Origin: an uncultured Bacteroidales bacterium | Lineage (GTDB): Bacteria > Bacteroidota > Bacteroidia > Bacteroidales > Paludibacteraceae | Assembly: GCA_900321005.1 (NCBI GenBank) | Contig: ONUF01000002.1 | Span: 39,294 to 103,293, forward strand | Length of the DNA stretch: 64,000 bases | Direction of reading: 5' to 3' | Shown here: positions 16,374 through 27,098 of the stretch, one piece after another | How the letters are laid out: every line of letters begins with the position of its first letter | Position numbering within the stretch: the stretch's first letter is position 1 | The notes under the pieces: model-generated | Seen by the model: the letters and a program-made list of their open reading frames with translations, nothing else | Told to the model about the DNA's origin: nothing | Database searches by the model: none | Made by a program: the position numbers and the translations under genes

Positions 16374-16392
16374 CTCTAAACACTAAAACCAT

Positions 16393-17928
16393 TTAGTCCT
16401 TAATTAAACATCTGCCTGTCATCTCCTTCGGTTGCTCGATTCCCATGATATGGCAGAGTGAAGGCGCTACATCCGCGAGAATACCATCTTCCACGTGTGC
16501 GTGCGTGTGCTCCTTACTTATATACACGAAAGGTACAGGGTTCAATGAGTGCGCGGTATTCGGTGTACCGTCGGCATTGATGGCATTATCGCAGTTTCCG
16601 TGATCGGCGATGACGATAACCTCGTAGCCGTTCTCCAGTGCGGCTTCTATCACGCGATGCGAGCAGTCGTCGATAGTCTTTACCGCTTTCTCGATAGCCT
16701 CGTATACGCCGGTATGGCCCACCATGTCACCATTGGCGAAATTGAGGGTGATATAATCGAATTTCTGCGTCTTAATCGCTGCAATGAGGGCTTCGGTTAC
16801 TTCGGGCGCACTCATCTCGGGTTTCATATCATAGGTCGGTACCTTCGGACTCGGGATCAGGATACGCTCCTCGCCCGGGTACTCGGCTTCGCGGCCTCCG
16901 TTGAAGAAGAAGGTCACGTGTGCAAATTTCTCCGTCTCGGCGATACGCAATTGCTTGAGACCCAAGTTGCTGACTACTTCGCCGAGCGTATTCTCCACGT
17001 TCTCTTTCGGGAAGAGAATATGCAAGCCGGTGAAGGACGAGTCATACGGCGTCATACAGCAGTAGTGCAGATTGGGAATGGTATGCATACCTTGCTCCGG
17101 CATGTCTTGTTGGGTGAGCACAATGGTGATCTCCTTTGCGCGATCGTTGCGGTAGTTAAAGAAGATGACTACATCGCCTTCTGTAATACGTCCATCGCAA
17201 TTAGCGTTCACCAGCGGTTCCATGAACTCATCGGTATCTTTATGCTCCTCCGTGTGGCGGTCGTAGCAACCCTGTACTGCCGCTACCATGTCCGTCTCCT
17301 TGCGGCCCTCGCCATTTACCAACTGGTCATACGCCACTTTGATACGCTCCCATCGTTTGTCGCGGTCCATCGCATAGAAACGACCTATAATGGATGCGAT
17401 GTGTGCACCGGTGCGGTCACAAACGCCCTGTAACTGCTCAATAAAGCCTTTTCCGCTGCGCGGGTCAGTATCACGGCCGTCCATGAAGCAATGTACGAAC
17501 GTGCGATTGGCTACACCGTATTCCTTCGCAATCTCCACAAGTTTGAAGAGGTGATCCAGACTGGAGTGTACACCGCCGTTGGAGCACAGGCCCATGATAT
17601 GCAGTTTCTTGCCGGCTGCTTGCGCTGCCTTGTAAGCAGCCACGATCTCCGGATTCTGCATGATCGAGTTGTCGCGAATAGAACGGTTGATCTTCACCAG
17701 ATCCTGATAAACCACACGACCGGCACCGATATTCAGGTGTCCCACTTCGGAGTTTCCCATCTGTCCATCGGGCAGACCTACGTTCTCACCGCTGGCCTGT
17801 AACTGTGAGTGCGGGTATTTCGCCAACAGCGCATCCCAATTAGGCGTCGGCGTTACGCTGATGACATCGGCTTTGGACTTGTTACCAATGCCCCAGCCAT
17901 CCAAAATCATTAATAGTGCTTTACTCAT
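16393..17928 (-). CDS. gpmI: 2,3-bisphosphoglycerate-independent phosphoglycerate mutase
   Basis: A 511-residue glycolytic enzyme interconverting 3- and 2-phosphoglycerate, using two Mn ions and a phosphoserine intermediate. [11 protein letters not shown] supplies the first metal-site Asp, and [20 protein letters not shown] holds the catalytic Ser at about residue 62. [14 protein letters not shown] and [11 protein letters not shown] supply further ligands. Length is typical. It overlaps smpB by 8 bp and is the third gene of the CNNM-smpB-gpmI operon. Confidence 0.97.
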   Translation of the reverse strand: MSKALLMILDGWGIGNKSKADVISVTPTPNWDALLAKYPHSQLQASGENVGLPDGQMGNSEVGHLNIGAGRVVYQDLVKINRSIRDNSIMQNPEIVAAYKAAQAAGKKLHIMGLCSNGGVHSSLDHLFKLVEIAKEYGVANRTFVHCFMDGRDTDPRSGKGFIEQLQGVCDRTGAHIASIIGRFYAMDRDKRWERIKVAYDQLVNGEGRKETDMVAAVQGCYDRHTEEHKDTDEFMEPLVNANCDGRITEGDVVIFFNYRNDRAKEITIVLTQQDMPEQGMHTIPNLHYCCMTPYDSSFTGLHILFPKENVENTLGEVVSNLGLKQLRIAETEKFAHVTFFFNGGREAEYPGEERILIPSPKVPTYDMKPEMSAPEVTEALIAAIKTQKFDYITLNFANGDMVGHTGVYEAIEKAVKTIDDCSHRVIEAALENGYEVIVIADHGNCDNAINADGTPNTAHSLNPVPFVYISKEHTHAHVEDGILADVAPSLCHIMGIEQPKEMTGRCLIKD

Positions 17929-18385
17929 ATATTCGTTTTTTTAATTGATCCATTTGCCGTTTGTCATCCGCTTCGCGGAGAGACTGCCGTTTGTCATAGG
18001 TACGCTTACCTTGGCAGAGCGCTATCTCCATCTTCGCTAGTCCACGGTCATTGATGAAGAGCACCAAAGGGATGATGGTCTTGCCTGAATCCTGCGTAGC
18101 CTTCGCGAGTTTACGTATTTCGCGGCGTTGTAGCAGTAACTTGCGATCGCGGCGCACCTCGTGGTTAGCGTACGACCCGAAGCGGTATTCCGCGATATGC
18201 ATCTGCTTGACATACATCTCCCCATGTTCCACTGCGCAATAGCTGTCTACCAACGAAGCCTTTCCTTCCCGGATAGACTTAATCTCTGTACCAAACAACT
18301 GAATGCCGGCCGTGTAGCGGTCCAAGATGATATACTCAAATTTCGCCTTTTTATTCAGAATCCGTATGTCACTTTTCTGCTTCAT
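17921..18385 (-). CDS. smpB: SsrA-binding protein SmpB
   Basis: A 154-residue tmRNA partner for trans-translation on stalled ribosomes. Conserved segments are [46 protein letters not shown] and the basic tail [19 protein letters not shown]. The start is set at MKQKSDIRI, the usual SmpB N-terminus; an ATG four codons upstream is possible. It lies within the 3' end of the CNNM gene (17-bp overlap), so it is coupled to it. The tmRNA gene itself is not in the window. Confidence 0.96.
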   Translation of the reverse strand: MKQKSDIRILNKKAKFEYIILDRYTAGIQLFGTEIKSIREGKASLVDSYCAVEHGEMYVKQMHIAEYRFGSYANHEVRRDRKLLLQRREIRKLAKATQDSGKTIIPLVLFINDRGLAKMEIALCQGKRTYDKRQSLREADDKRQMDQLKKRIYE

Positions 18386-19505
18386 CGTTAGCCTCATCTT
18401 GGCTTTGACTGTCGGTTGACTGTCGGTTGACCGTCGGTTGACTGTCGGTATTCACCGCTAATTTCTTGTATTTCTTCTGCCGTTGTTCCCAGCGCTCACG
18501 CGCGTACTGCTGCATGTCGATGACGGTATCGTTCTCATCGATGATTTCGAGTCCGAAGATGGTCTCGATGATATCTTCGAGGGTAAGGATACCCACAAAC
18601 ATGCCGTACTCATCGATGATTTGTGCGATCTGGCTTTTTTGTTTGAGCATCGAATCGAAGATAACGCCGAGCGTCAAGTCCTGGTCGAAGGCCGGCAAAG
18701 GACGCTTGATGCCGCCGAGGGTCTTACGGAAATGGTCTTCCGTCAGTTCCTCCAATGCATCATTACGCAGCACGTAGCCGGTGATATACTCCGGCGCCTC
18801 GGGTTTGTAGAGCGGGATACGCGAGAAATGGTCGTATTCATCGTTGTCATAATACGCCCGTAGTGTCATGTTCTCCGGCGCAATCTTCGCTACCACGCGC
18901 GGGGTCATCACATCGTAGGCATGGATAGAATCGAGGCGCATAAGGTTAGAGAAGATTTTATTCTCGTCTTCGTCCACAACCCCTTCTTCTTCGCCTACGT
19001 TTACCATCGCCAGCACTTCTTCACGGCTGACCGAAGGATCGTCTTCGTTATCCGGAAACATGTGTGTGATGAGTTCTACCAACAGCACAAACGGATAGAG
19101 AATGAAGATAAGCGCACGAATCGTACGAGCGGTGAAGCCCATCAATTCGCGCCAATAGGTGGTGCCGATGACCTTCGGGATGATTTCCGCAAAGACCAGA
19201 ATAAGAATCGTGGTCATCGCCGATACCAAACCGAAGAAGAGTTTGTTATCCGGCGCAATCGCTGCGGCTTGCATACCGACACCGGCAGCACCGATTGTAT
19301 TAGCAATGGTGTTCAGCGATAAAATAGCCGCTAAAGGACGACCTGTGTCATCCTTGTACTTGCTCATCAGTGCGGCCGGCGCATAGCCTTCTTCCTCACG
19401 TAAGTTGATATAACTGAGCGACGTTGACATCAGTACCGATTCCAGCACGGAACACAGGAAACTGACCGCCATGGCGCCAAATAAAAACAATAAAAGTAGT
19501 CCCAT
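18369..19505 (-). CDS. CNNM (DUF21) membrane protein with CBS pair
   Basis: A 378-residue protein related to CorB/CNNM magnesium exporters. Residues 1-140 hold three to four membrane helices (CNNM fold; [26 protein letters not shown]). Residues about 190-320 form a CBS pair ([35 protein letters not shown]). The C-terminal CorC_HlyC transporter-associated domain found in many relatives is absent. The protein ends in a Gln/Ser/Asp tail encoded by the 11-bp array. It is first in the operon with smpB and gpmI. Mg2+ or Co2+ transport is family knowledge, not shown here. Confidence 0.88.
   Translation of the reverse strand: MGLLLLFLFGAMAVSFLCSVLESVLMSTSLSYINLREEEGYAPAALMSKYKDDTGRPLAAILSLNTIANTIGAAGVGMQAAAIAPDNKLFFGLVSAMTTILILVFAEIIPKVIGTTYWRELMGFTARTIRALIFILYPFVLLVELITHMFPDNEDDPSVSREEVLAMVNVGEEEGVVDEDENKIFSNLMRLDSIHAYDVMTPRVVAKIAPENMTLRAYYDNDEYDHFSRIPLYKPEAPEYITGYVLRNDALEELTEDHFRKTLGGIKRPLPAFDQDLTLGVIFDSMLKQKSQIAQIIDEYGMFVGILTLEDIIETIFGLEIIDENDTVIDMQQYARERWEQRQKKYKKLAVNTDSQPTVNRQSTDSQSQDEANDEAEK
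18407..18450. repeat. Period-11 tandem array in the 3' end of the CNNM gene
   Basis: Four 11-bp units GACTGTCGGTT, GACTGTCGGTT, GACCGTCGGTT, GACTGTCGGTA, just ahead of the smpB start. Three units equal 11 codons, so all three frames are used, producing the tail [16 protein letters not shown]. Confidence 0.9.
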
Positions 19506-19521
19506 AAATCCAATTTGGGTG

Positions 19522-19553
19522 CAAAAGTACTGCTTTTTTAGGACATATGCAAA
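19522..19553 (-). promoter_or_regulatory. Promoter of the CNNM-smpB-gpmI operon
   Basis: Minus-strand -33 TTTGC followed by ATATGT (19549-19553), about 19-bp spacer, -7 TACTTTTG (19522-19529); the leader is about 10 nt. Confidence 0.7.
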
Positions 19554-19562
19554 TATTTTGCA

Positions 19563-19586
19563 TAAAAAAGATGCCCGACGGGCACC
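19563..19586 (-). terminator. Terminator at the end of the nfeD-to-kinase operon
   Basis: On the minus strand GGTGCCC pairs with GGGCATC (one G-U pair) around a 3-nt loop, followed by TTTTTTATG, just after the stop at 19589. Confidence 0.85.
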
Positions 19587-19588
19587 TT

Positions 19589-20536
19589 TTATCCTACATT
19601 AAACTGGCTTCCTCCGATGAATTCGCGCAGAATAGAGGTACGCGGAATATACGAAGACGGCAGCGGTTCGAAGAAATTGAGATAGAAAAGCAGCAACTTA
19701 GCGGTTTCATACTCTTTGGCTGTAGCAGGTACTGTCTGTAACGCCGTCTCAACCGTCATACGCAGCGCCGGCATCTCATAAGTCATCGAGGTATCAAAGA
19801 GCGCATCGGCTTCTTTTTTAAACGGTTCTATCCACTGCGCCTCTCCTTCTACCACGGAGGGCCAAACCATAAGAGTTTTCAGGGGAGACTTCCCGCGTGT
19901 ACGCAAGTCTCGACTCATACGGCGCAACAAACGATTGACGTAGGTCGGCACCCACCGTTCGCCGTCTAACGATATCGAACTCATCGGCGCCGCATAGACC
20001 TTGAACTTACTCGACGCATCGATATGCTCGGTCAGGATCGGATTGAGCGCATGGATACCCTCCATCACCAAGATCCCGTCACTCTCCAGCTGTAAAGTAT
20101 CCCCCGTATATTCTCGCTTCTCTTCGGCGAAGTTGAAGGTCGGCAATGCAATCTCCTGACCGGCTATCAAGGCTTTCAGATCAGACTCTAACTGCTTCAG
20201 ATCAATAGCATACACCGATTCGTAATCCTTGGTGCCATCGGCCTTGAGAGGCGTGAGGCTTCCATCCACATACCAGTTGTCGAGCGACAAGGCAACCGGT
20301 TGTTTGCCTTGCGCGAGCAATTCCAAACATAGCCGATGACTGGTACTGGTTTTTCCGCTGGATGAAGGTCCTGCAATCAGCACTACGCGTACTTGAGGAC
20401 GCGAACAAATCTCTTGCGCTATCTCACGGAGCTGTTTCTCGTGGTAATCTTCGCCTTCTTTGACTAACTTAGCGGCCCATCCGCTCTCAATCATCTCATT
20501 GATATGCGCCACACGGCGTTTCGACTCTTCTATCAT
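19589..20536 (-). CDS. Uridine kinase/phosphoribulokinase-family nucleoside kinase, short form
   Basis: A 315-residue P-loop kinase with Walker A IAGPSSSGKTSTSHRL, SLDNWYVD and EGIHALNP. This is the catalytic core of the uridine-kinase-like proteins of Bacteroidota, which probably phosphorylate a nucleoside or related sugar. Those relatives are usually near 550 residues, with an N-terminal TGS/ThrRS-like half; here the protein begins just before the kinase domain. The ATG at 20536 overlaps the priA stop (ATGA), so the start is firm. It is the last of seven genes before a terminator. Confidence 0.85.
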   Translation of the reverse strand: MIEESKRRVAHINEMIESGWAAKLVKEGEDYHEKQLREIAQEICSRPQVRVVLIAGPSSSGKTSTSHRLCLELLAQGKQPVALSLDNWYVDGSLTPLKADGTKDYESVYAIDLKQLESDLKALIAGQEIALPTFNFAEEKREYTGDTLQLESDGILVMEGIHALNPILTEHIDASSKFKVYAAPMSSISLDGERWVPTYVNRLLRRMSRDLRTRGKSPLKTLMVWPSVVEGEAQWIEPFKKEADALFDTSMTYEMPALRMTVETALQTVPATAKEYETAKLLLFYLNFFEPLPSSYIPRTSILREFIGGSQFNVG

Positions 20537-22542
20537 ATCGGATCGCAATCTATGATTATTTTGACATTTTTATTCGTTGACTTCGAGAGAATATAGTCTA
20601 TTGACTCCTTCAGCCGACGTTTGGCTTCGGTAATATTGGCGCCCTGCTCGATACGGAGATTCAATTCGCGGATCGTATAGGCTTGTACACGCTCGACAGG
20701 CGGTATGATAACAGACGATATACGCGTACCGAACACCTGGTTCAAGTGCATCTGTAATTGCATCGCTACGCTTTGTACACGCACCGCATTGTGATCGCGC
20801 AATTGCACACGAATTATCCGATGAAATGGGGGATAATGGAAGGTTTCGCGGTCTGCAATCTGGTGATTATACAGTGCCGTATAATCATGGTTTTGTACCA
20901 TCCCTAAGACGACATTCTTGGTGTCGAAGGTCTGAATCCACACTTCGCCTTTTGTACCTTTCCTTCCAGCACGTCCTGCTACCTGCTCCAGCATCTGGAA
21001 AGCACGCTCGTAAGCCCGGAAGTCGGGTTGGTTAAACAGCGGATCGGCATTGAGAACGGCTACCAGCCGGACATCGTCAAAATGCAGACCTTTGGTGACC
21101 ATCTGCGTTCCAACTAAGATATCGCATTCGTGTCGCGCAAAGGCATTGATAATATCCTGATAGGCGGTCTTGCTGCGGGTAGAGTCCAAGTCCATGCGTA
21201 ACACACGTGCTTCCGGAAAGAGTTCTTGGATCTCATCTTCGATACGCTCCGTACCGAAACCTATGGACTTGAGTTCACCGCCACATTGCGGACAGACAGG
21301 CGGGACAGGCGCATGATAACCGCAGTAATGGCAACGTAATTCCTTGGCTCGCAGATGCAACGTCATCGGCACATCGCATTGCACACAGCGCGGCGGCTGA
21401 CCGCAGGACACACACTGCAACTGAGGCGCATAACCGCGGCGGTTCTGAAACAAGATGACTTGTTTATGTTCCGCCAAGGTCTCACGGATACGCGCAACAA
21501 GCGGATCGCTGAAATGACCGTACATCTCTTTGCGCTCATACTGCTTCTTGAGATCTATCAATCGGATATCCGGCAGTTCGACACCGCCAAAGCGCTCGGT
21601 AAGGGAGACTAATCCGTATACACCTTTCTGCGCCAAATAATAGGACTCCACCGAAGGTGTAGCGGTTCCTAAGAGTACTTTTGCCTTATGGATCTGTCCC
21701 AGCATAATAGCCGCAGCCCGCGCATGATAGCGTGGAGCAGGTTCGGCTTGTTTGTAACTGGGTTCATGCTCCTCATCGACAATCACCAGACCTATGTTCG
21801 GGATAGGCAAAAATACCGCACTGCGGGCGCCGATGACCACATGCGGTTCGGGACGAGCAGAAGCCAGATAGAGTTCTTCCCGTTCGGCGTCTGTGAAACG
21901 GCTATGATACACCGTCAGTTGGTCTCCGAAGATATGCTGCAGACGCGAGGTGAGTTGGGTGGTCAGTGCTATCTCCGGCACTAAGTACAGCACATTCTTT
22001 CCAATTTCTAACTGCGATTGAATCAGATGAATATACATATCCGTCTTACCGCTGGACGTGACGCCATGCAATAAGACAATATCTTTGCCTTGCGCCCAGA
22101 AACGCTCGATTTCATCGGCACTTTTCGCCTGTGCGGGTGATAGCGGATGCATGGGTTCGATAGGTCCTTCGTAAGGCGCAAGATGCGCGCGTCTGCGTTT
22201 CGGCGGATTGAGTAAGCGGTTGTCCAGACCAGAAGGCAAAGCGGCCGCCATCACTTCGCCAAGCGTACACATGTAGTACGCGCTCATCCATTGCCATAAC
22301 GCCAATTGTTCCGGCGATACGACCGGTGCGGTCTCGCTGACAGAGAGGATAGGTTTGACTTTTGCCGCGAAGTCCGACGATATCGGTTCGGTGTGTTCGC
22401 GCAACACGATACCCCGCACTTCTTTGCGCATCAAAGGAACGAGCACGCGGGTACCCGGTGCAGGTATAGACAAACCATCCGGGATGCTATACGTATAACA
22501 ATCTCGGATGGCTAGAGGTAATATGATATCAACAAAGCTCAC
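20533..22542 (-). CDS. priA: Primosomal protein N', replication-restart helicase
   Basis: A 669-residue helicase that reloads the replisome at stalled forks. Residues 1-105 are the 3'-DNA-binding domain. The helicase core has [11 protein letters not shown] (Walker A), [17 protein letters not shown] and QVAGRAGR. An eight-Cys zinc module ([25 protein letters not shown]) interrupts it. The winged-helix domain normally lying between 3'BD and helicase seems missing: only about 30 residues separate them, which explains the short length. It overlaps tdk by 14 bp. Confidence 0.95.
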   Translation of the reverse strand: MSFVDIILPLAIRDCYTYSIPDGLSIPAPGTRVLVPLMRKEVRGIVLREHTEPISSDFAAKVKPILSVSETAPVVSPEQLALWQWMSAYYMCTLGEVMAAALPSGLDNRLLNPPKRRRAHLAPYEGPIEPMHPLSPAQAKSADEIERFWAQGKDIVLLHGVTSSGKTDMYIHLIQSQLEIGKNVLYLVPEIALTTQLTSRLQHIFGDQLTVYHSRFTDAEREELYLASARPEPHVVIGARSAVFLPIPNIGLVIVDEEHEPSYKQAEPAPRYHARAAAIMLGQIHKAKVLLGTATPSVESYYLAQKGVYGLVSLTERFGGVELPDIRLIDLKKQYERKEMYGHFSDPLVARIRETLAEHKQVILFQNRRGYAPQLQCVSCGQPPRCVQCDVPMTLHLRAKELRCHYCGYHAPVPPVCPQCGGELKSIGFGTERIEDEIQELFPEARVLRMDLDSTRSKTAYQDIINAFARHECDILVGTQMVTKGLHFDDVRLVAVLNADPLFNQPDFRAYERAFQMLEQVAGRAGRKGTKGEVWIQTFDTKNVVLGMVQNHDYTALYNHQIADRETFHYPPFHRIIRVQLRDHNAVRVQSVAMQLQMHLNQVFGTRISSVIIPPVERVQAYTIRELNLRIEQGANITEAKRRLKESIDYILSKSTNKNVKIIIDCDPI

Positions 22543-23119
22543 CGGCTATGGCTTTGTTATAGCACGCACGACAGAGGGGTTCGTAACTATCGGTTTCACC
22601 GAGTAAAACGCGTTTCTCGGAAGCTACCAGACGATGGCTCACATAGGCCAAATCGCCGCAATGGACGCATATCGCATGGGTCTTATAGACATCTTCGGCA
22701 ATGGCCATCAAAGCCGGCATCGGACCAAAAGGAATCCCCTTGAAATCCATATCCAGACCCGCACAGATGACACGGATACCGCGCTCCGCCAGCTGCTTGC
22801 ATACATCAACAATGCCCATGTCGAAGAATTGCGCCTCATCAATACCCACTACATCGATATCGTTCGCGAGTAACAGGATGTTCTGGCTCGAATCAACGGG
22901 CGTGGATTGAATAACATTCCGGTCATGACTCACCACATCCTCTTCGCTGTAACGCACATCAATGGCGGGCTTGAAAATCTCTACGCGTAGTTTCGCGAAT
23001 TTTGCGCGTTTCATACGGCGAATCAACTCTTCGGTCTTTCCGCTGAACATCGATCCGCATACTACTTCAATGGATCCGCGGCGTAATACCGGTCCTTTGG
23101 TGTCTCGTTCTGAAAACAT
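22529..23119 (-). CDS. tdk: Thymidine kinase (type II)
   Basis: A 196-residue cytosolic salvage enzyme phosphorylating thymidine. P-loop [28 protein letters not shown], and a zinc site [13 protein letters not shown] with CRACYNK near the C-terminus. The start is set at [10 protein letters not shown], after a GAAAG ribosome-binding-like sequence; an in-frame ATG six codons upstream would overlap recJ. It sits between recJ and priA in an operon of DNA-metabolism genes. Confidence 0.95.
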   Translation of the reverse strand: MFSERDTKGPVLRRGSIEVVCGSMFSGKTEELIRRMKRAKFAKLRVEIFKPAIDVRYSEEDVVSHDRNVIQSTPVDSSQNILLLANDIDVVGIDEAQFFDMGIVDVCKQLAERGIRVICAGLDMDFKGIPFGPMPALMAIAEDVYKTHAICVHCGDLAYVSHRLVASEKRVLLGETDSYEPLCRACYNKAIAGELC

Positions 23120-23123
23120 ATAT

Positions 23124-23137
23124 CTTTCAACTTTCAA
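23124..23137. repeat. Heptad pair at the recJ-tdk junction
   Basis: Two CTTTCAA units followed by a related CTAACTT. The recJ stop codon (23127-23129) and the tdk leader are made of this sequence. Confidence 0.5.
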
Positions 23138-24845
23138 CTAACTTTATGTCCTGTGCATTCATCTGCAGGGTTGTTCGACCGCGATAGCTGTTCTCCTCCA
23201 GATAGAAACACACATCGATACGCTTGCCGTTTTGCAAATGCTCAGCCTTATCACCTTGGCCGAATGCGATGCCGTCCATCGCTACAACACAATCCGTCAG
23301 GTCCAGATGCAGGTGCTTTCCGTCACTCACCGCACGCGTATTGCGGTTATTGATGAGATTTTTACATAGGAAGAGCGGACGCTCGTTGCCGGGTCCGAAA
23401 GGTTCGAGGCACTGCAAGATCTTATACATCTTCCAGTTCATATCGCTCAGTTCCACTTCGGCTTCTACATCCAACGTCGGCACTTGCTGTTCGGGCGTGA
23501 TATGCGCAGCCACATATTCTTCGAAACGGCGCTTGAACTCCGGCAAATCCGCCTTGTGCATACTCAGTCCGGCAGCGAACTTATGTCCTCCGAAATTCGT
23601 TAACAGGTCTCTACATGAGTCAATCGCTGTATAGATATCGAAATCACTGACCGAACGCGCACTACCGCTGATGATATCGTCATCTCCGGCTGTCAGGACA
23701 ATCGTCGGTCGGTAATAGGTCTCTGTCAGACGACTCGCAGCGATTCCTACAACGCCTTTATGCCACTCCGGAGAATAGACCACGGTAGTGAATTTGCCCG
23801 GATTCATCGGGTCTTTTTCCAACTGTGAGAGCGCTTCATCCGTCGTCTTGCTGTCGAAATCGCGGCGATCCTGGTTATAGGAGTCTATCTCGCGTGCGAA
23901 ACGTAATGCCGCCTCCGCATCGTTGGTGATAAGCAGTCGCACCGCCTCCGCGCCACTTTTGATACGCCCCGCGGCGTTGATACGCGGACCTATTTTATAC
24001 ACGAGGTCGCTGATCGTGATGGTCTTGCCTTCTATACCTGCCACCTGCATGATAGCCTGTATGCCTACGGAAGGCTGCGCATTGAGTGCACGCAAGCCGT
24101 AGAACGCCAAGATGCGGTTCTCGCCCGTGACAGGTACGATATCGCTGGCAATACTCATCGCCAAGAGCGGTAGGAGACGATAGACCTCCTGCATCTCTAT
24201 TCCGCGGCGCTGCGCATAGGCTTGTACTAACTTAAATCCCACCCCGCAACCGCTCAGTTCTTTGAACGGATACTGGCAGTCGGCGCGTTTCATATTCAGC
24301 ACCGCTACCGCATCGGGAATGACGGCTCCCGGCGTATGGTGGTCGCAGATGATGAAGTCGATACGCTTCTCATTGGCATACGCGATCTTATCTACGGCCT
24401 TGATACCGCAATCCAACGCAATGACCAGTGTACATCCTTTTTCCTGGGCTGTATCAATACCTTTGGTGGATATACCGTAGCCTTCGGTATAGCGGTCGGG
24501 GATATAATAAAGGAGGTTATCCGTCTGCGTGCGGAGGAAAGAATACATCAGCGCCACGGCCGTCGTACCATCTACATCGTAGTCGCCGTAGACCATGATA
24601 CGCTCATTGTCGTCGATGGCGCGGCAGAGCCTGTCCACCGCTGCGCCCATGTCACGCATGAGGAACGGGTCATGCAGACTATCCAATGACGGGCGGATAT
24701 ACGCCCGTGCTTCCGCACCAGTGCGCAGGCCCCTGCCGGCTAAGATACGCGCGGCTACCAGACTGATATCCAGTTCAGTACTCAAACGCTCTGCGGCTGC
24801 CTGTTGTTCAGGCGTCAACTGTTTAATATGCCAATTGGTATTCAT
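23127..24845 (-). CDS. recJ: Single-strand-specific exonuclease RecJ
   Basis: A 572-residue DHH-family 5'-3' exonuclease for recombination and mismatch repair. Motifs in order: [38 protein letters not shown], the [10 protein letters not shown] region, and the DHHA1 motif [15 protein letters not shown]-terminal OB-like domain ends the protein. Start and stop overlap the nitrilase gene (23 bp) and abut tdk. It is the fourth gene of the nfeD-led operon. Confidence 0.96.
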   Translation of the reverse strand: MNTNWHIKQLTPEQQAAAERLSTELDISLVAARILAGRGLRTGAEARAYIRPSLDSLHDPFLMRDMGAAVDRLCRAIDDNERIMVYGDYDVDGTTAVALMYSFLRTQTDNLLYYIPDRYTEGYGISTKGIDTAQEKGCTLVIALDCGIKAVDKIAYANEKRIDFIICDHHTPGAVIPDAVAVLNMKRADCQYPFKELSGCGVGFKLVQAYAQRRGIEMQEVYRLLPLLAMSIASDIVPVTGENRILAFYGLRALNAQPSVGIQAIMQVAGIEGKTITISDLVYKIGPRINAAGRIKSGAEAVRLLITNDAEAALRFAREIDSYNQDRRDFDSKTTDEALSQLEKDPMNPGKFTTVVYSPEWHKGVVGIAASRLTETYYRPTIVLTAGDDDIISGSARSVSDFDIYTAIDSCRDLLTNFGGHKFAAGLSMHKADLPEFKRRFEEYVAAHITPEQQVPTLDVEAEVELSDMNWKMYKILQCLEPFGPGNERPLFLCKNLINNRNTRAVSDGKHLHLDLTDCVVAMDGIAFGQGDKAEHLQNGKRIDVCFYLEENSYRGRTTLQMNAQDIKLVES

Positions 24846-25602
24846 CTGCTTCTTGCCATTGCGGCAGTACTTCTCTAAAATGTCTCAATTTCTCTATAGA
24901 GAGGTCCACTATCTTCGTTCCCGCCTCATAGTCCTCAAAGCCCGCGACATCCTTGAGCCAGGTGTCATAGGCTGCCGAATGACCGTTATAATCCATCTGC
25001 AACCCGTCCGTTCCGACCATGTTCACGCCGATGCCATAGCAGTGGTTCTCTGCCGCACGGGCAGGGAGGAGCGCATCCCAGTACTGGATACGCACGGTAG
25101 GCCAGCAGGCTACGACGACGAGGATGTCGTACAGGTTACGCTTATCCTGCCGCAGCCATACAGGAAAACGCAGGTCATAACATACGGCCAGACGAATCTT
25201 AACTCCTCGGTATTCAAAGATCGGCCGCTCATTGCCGGGCGTGAAGAACTCCGCTTCCCCGCCGCTGGCGTACAAGTGATGCTTGTCATAGTACTGCGGA
25301 CTATCGTTGGGGCGGAAGAGAAAACCGCGGTTGAACAGTTTTCCGCTATCCGTCACCATCAACGAACCGACAATCGCCAGGTCATACATGTCCGCCATGC
25401 GTTGCAGCGCCTGACAGGTCGGTCCGGTAAGCCATGGTTCCGCCAATCCGGGACGGTCGGTACAGAAACCGGTACTGAACATCTCCGGCACTACGGCGAT
25501 GTCAGCCCTGCCGGCTACTGCCCGCAGACGCTCGTCCAACAGGCCTATGTTCGCCTGCGGATTAGCCCACTCAATAGGATATTGTAAAAGCGCTATCTTC
25601 AC
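24823..25602 (-). CDS. Nitrilase-superfamily amidohydrolase (omega-amidase/YafV-like)
   Basis: A 259-residue carbon-nitrogen hydrolase with the full Glu-Lys-Cys triad: Glu in VVPEMFSTGF, Lys in YYDKHHLYA, Cys in LAVCYDLRFPVW. Sequence style matches YafV/omega-amidase enzymes, which hydrolyse alpha-ketoglutaramate-type substrates in metabolite repair. The exact substrate is inferred from the family. It follows floA by 3 bp and overlaps recJ. Confidence 0.9.
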   Translation of the reverse strand: MKIALLQYPIEWANPQANIGLLDERLRAVAGRADIAVVPEMFSTGFCTDRPGLAEPWLTGPTCQALQRMADMYDLAIVGSLMVTDSGKLFNRGFLFRPNDSPQYYDKHHLYASGGEAEFFTPGNERPIFEYRGVKIRLAVCYDLRFPVWLRQDKRNLYDILVVVACWPTVRIQYWDALLPARAAENHCYGIGVNMVGTDGLQMDYNGHSAAYDTWLKDVAGFEDYEAGTKIVDLSIEKLRHFREVLPQWQEADEYQLAY

Positions 25603-25605
25603 CTT

Positions 25606-26589
25606 TTATTTCTTACTCTTCTTTTCTCCCCCTCCAGCAATCTGTTCGCGCATAGCGGTGTCCGCCTGCATATTCTGCATGCGATAGTAATCCATAATAC
25701 CGAGGTTTCCGCTACGGAACGCCTCTGCCATAGCCTGCGGCACCAGTGCCTCGGCTTCTATCACCTTCGCACGCGCCTCTTGGGCTTTCGCTTTCATCTC
25801 CTGCTCCGAGGCAATCGCCATGGAGCGGCGCTCTTCGGCTTTGGCTTGCGCGATATTCTTGTCAGCCTCCGCCTGATCCATCTGCAGTTGTGCACCGATG
25901 TTCTTACCTACATCGATGTCAGCGATATCAATGGAGAGTATCTCAAAAGCGGTTCCGTCGTCAAGACCCTTTGAGAGCACTAATTTACTGATGGAATCGG
26001 GGTTCTCGAGCACCATCTTGTGGCTCTCGGCACTACCGATGGAGCTGACGATACCTTCACCGACACGGGCAAGAATCGTATCTTCTCCTGCGCCACCGAC
26101 GAGCTGTTTGATATTGGCGCGCACGGTCACACGGGCTTTGGCAATCAGCTGAATACCGTCTTTCGCCACTGCGGTTACCGGCGGGGTATCAATGACGCGG
26201 GGGTTAACACTCATCTGCACGGCTTCGAACACATCACGACCGGCAAGGTCGATTGCCGTCGCCATCTGGAACGGCAGATTGATACCGGCTTTGGAAGCCG
26301 ACACGAGGGCATGTACCACGCGTTCAATATGTCCGCCCGCGAGGTAGTGGGCCTCCAGACCGTCTCGTTTGACATCCGTCAGACCAGCCTTGTGCGCCTC
26401 TATCATACAATTGACGATCTTGGTGGGCGGCACTTTACGGATACGCATCAAAAAGAGTTGTATCAAACTGATATGCACTCCGCTCACGACGGCATTGATC
26501 CAAAGCATGAACGGCACATAATACAAGAAAATGATCACGCAGACGCCTATCAAGGCATACAGCACGATAGAGAGAGCACTGATATCCAT
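25606..26589 (-). CDS. floA: Flotillin-like protein FloA
   Basis: A 327-residue membrane scaffold of the FloA/YqfA family. An N-terminal membrane hairpin (residues 8-32) precedes an SPFH-like region ([20 protein letters not shown]) and an Ala/Glu/Lys-rich helical segment (about 225-290), where flotillins oligomerise. It organises membrane microdomains. The partner nfeD lies immediately upstream, the usual pairing. A Lys-rich tail (GGGEKKSKK) ends the protein. Confidence 0.95.
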   Translation of the reverse strand: MDISALSIVLYALIGVCVIIFLYYVPFMLWINAVVSGVHISLIQLFLMRIRKVPPTKIVNCMIEAHKAGLTDVKRDGLEAHYLAGGHIERVVHALVSASKAGINLPFQMATAIDLAGRDVFEAVQMSVNPRVIDTPPVTAVAKDGIQLIAKARVTVRANIKQLVGGAGEDTILARVGEGIVSSIGSAESHKMVLENPDSISKLVLSKGLDDGTAFEILSIDIADIDVGKNIGAQLQMDQAEADKNIAQAKAEERRSMAIASEQEMKAKAQEARAKVIEAEALVPQAMAEAFRSGNLGIMDYYRMQNMQADTAMREQIAGGGEKKSKK

Positions 26590-26600
26590 AGTATTTTCAA

Positions 26601-26614
26601 TTTATGATTTATGA
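26601..26614. repeat. Heptad pair between nfeD and floA
   Basis: TTTATGA twice, followed by TTTTTTG, just upstream of the floA start and abutting the nfeD stop. Confidence 0.45.
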
Positions 26615-26935
26615 TTTTTTGTTTTTCTTCTCTTCTTTTTGGAGTTTGTTGTTCGCCAACTCGACATGGCTGTCAATCTTCGCATCCAGCGCCATCTTAT
26701 CCAACGCATTGCTGCGCACGAATCCGAAGATAGCGAGTCCGGTCAAGATCACGCAAGCTCCCAAGGTGATCAGTCCCGCGACATGACCGATCCAGACCCA
26801 TGCCACAACGACCGCTCCTATCAGCGCCAGAAAACCACTCACGCCCGCAATGCCAAAGCCCGGCAAAAGGAACATCTCCATTAATAATAACGCGACGCCC
26901 GCGAGCACTAATAATACGACTAAAAAGGTATTCAT
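26609..26935 (-). CDS. Short NfeD-family membrane protein
   Basis: A 108-residue protein with three or four membrane segments packed in residues 1-75 (LLLMEMFLLPGFGIAGVSGF is the diagnostic segment) and a Lys-rich cytosolic tail. The OB-fold domain at the C-terminus of many NfeD proteins is absent. NfeD proteins accompany flotillins and may anchor or regulate them. The ATG at 26935 sits about 40 nt after its promoter; an in-frame start nine codons upstream is less likely. It leads the seven-gene operon. Confidence 0.85.
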   Translation of the reverse strand: MNTFLVVLLVLAGVALLLMEMFLLPGFGIAGVSGFLALIGAVVVAWVWIGHVAGLITLGACVILTGLAIFGFVRSNALDKMALDAKIDSHVELANNKLQKEEKKNKKS

Positions 26936-26983
26936 GCAAGTCCTTTCTGTAAAAAATTTCAAATATTTTTTTCAATTCGGCTG

Positions 26984-27015
26984 CAAAGATACTAAATATC
27001 TTTGATATATGCAAG
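26984..27015 (-). promoter_or_regulatory. Promoter of the nfeD-floA-nitrilase-recJ-tdk-priA-kinase operon
   Basis: Minus-strand -33 CTTGC running into ATATAT (27011-27015), 19-bp spacer, -7 TATCTTTG (26984-26991). It lies back to back with the topA promoter. Confidence 0.65.
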
Positions 27016-27028
27016 CGAAAAAAAATAA

Positions 27029-27060
27029 TTTGCACAAATAAATTATTTATACTACTTTTG
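27029..27060 (+). promoter_or_regulatory. topA promoter
   Basis: -33 TTTGC (27029-27033), 19-bp spacer, -7 TACTTTTG (27053-27060). Confidence 0.7.
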
Positions 27061-27098
27061 CGGCGATTTTTTGAGGGACACCTTATTATATATTGCAT

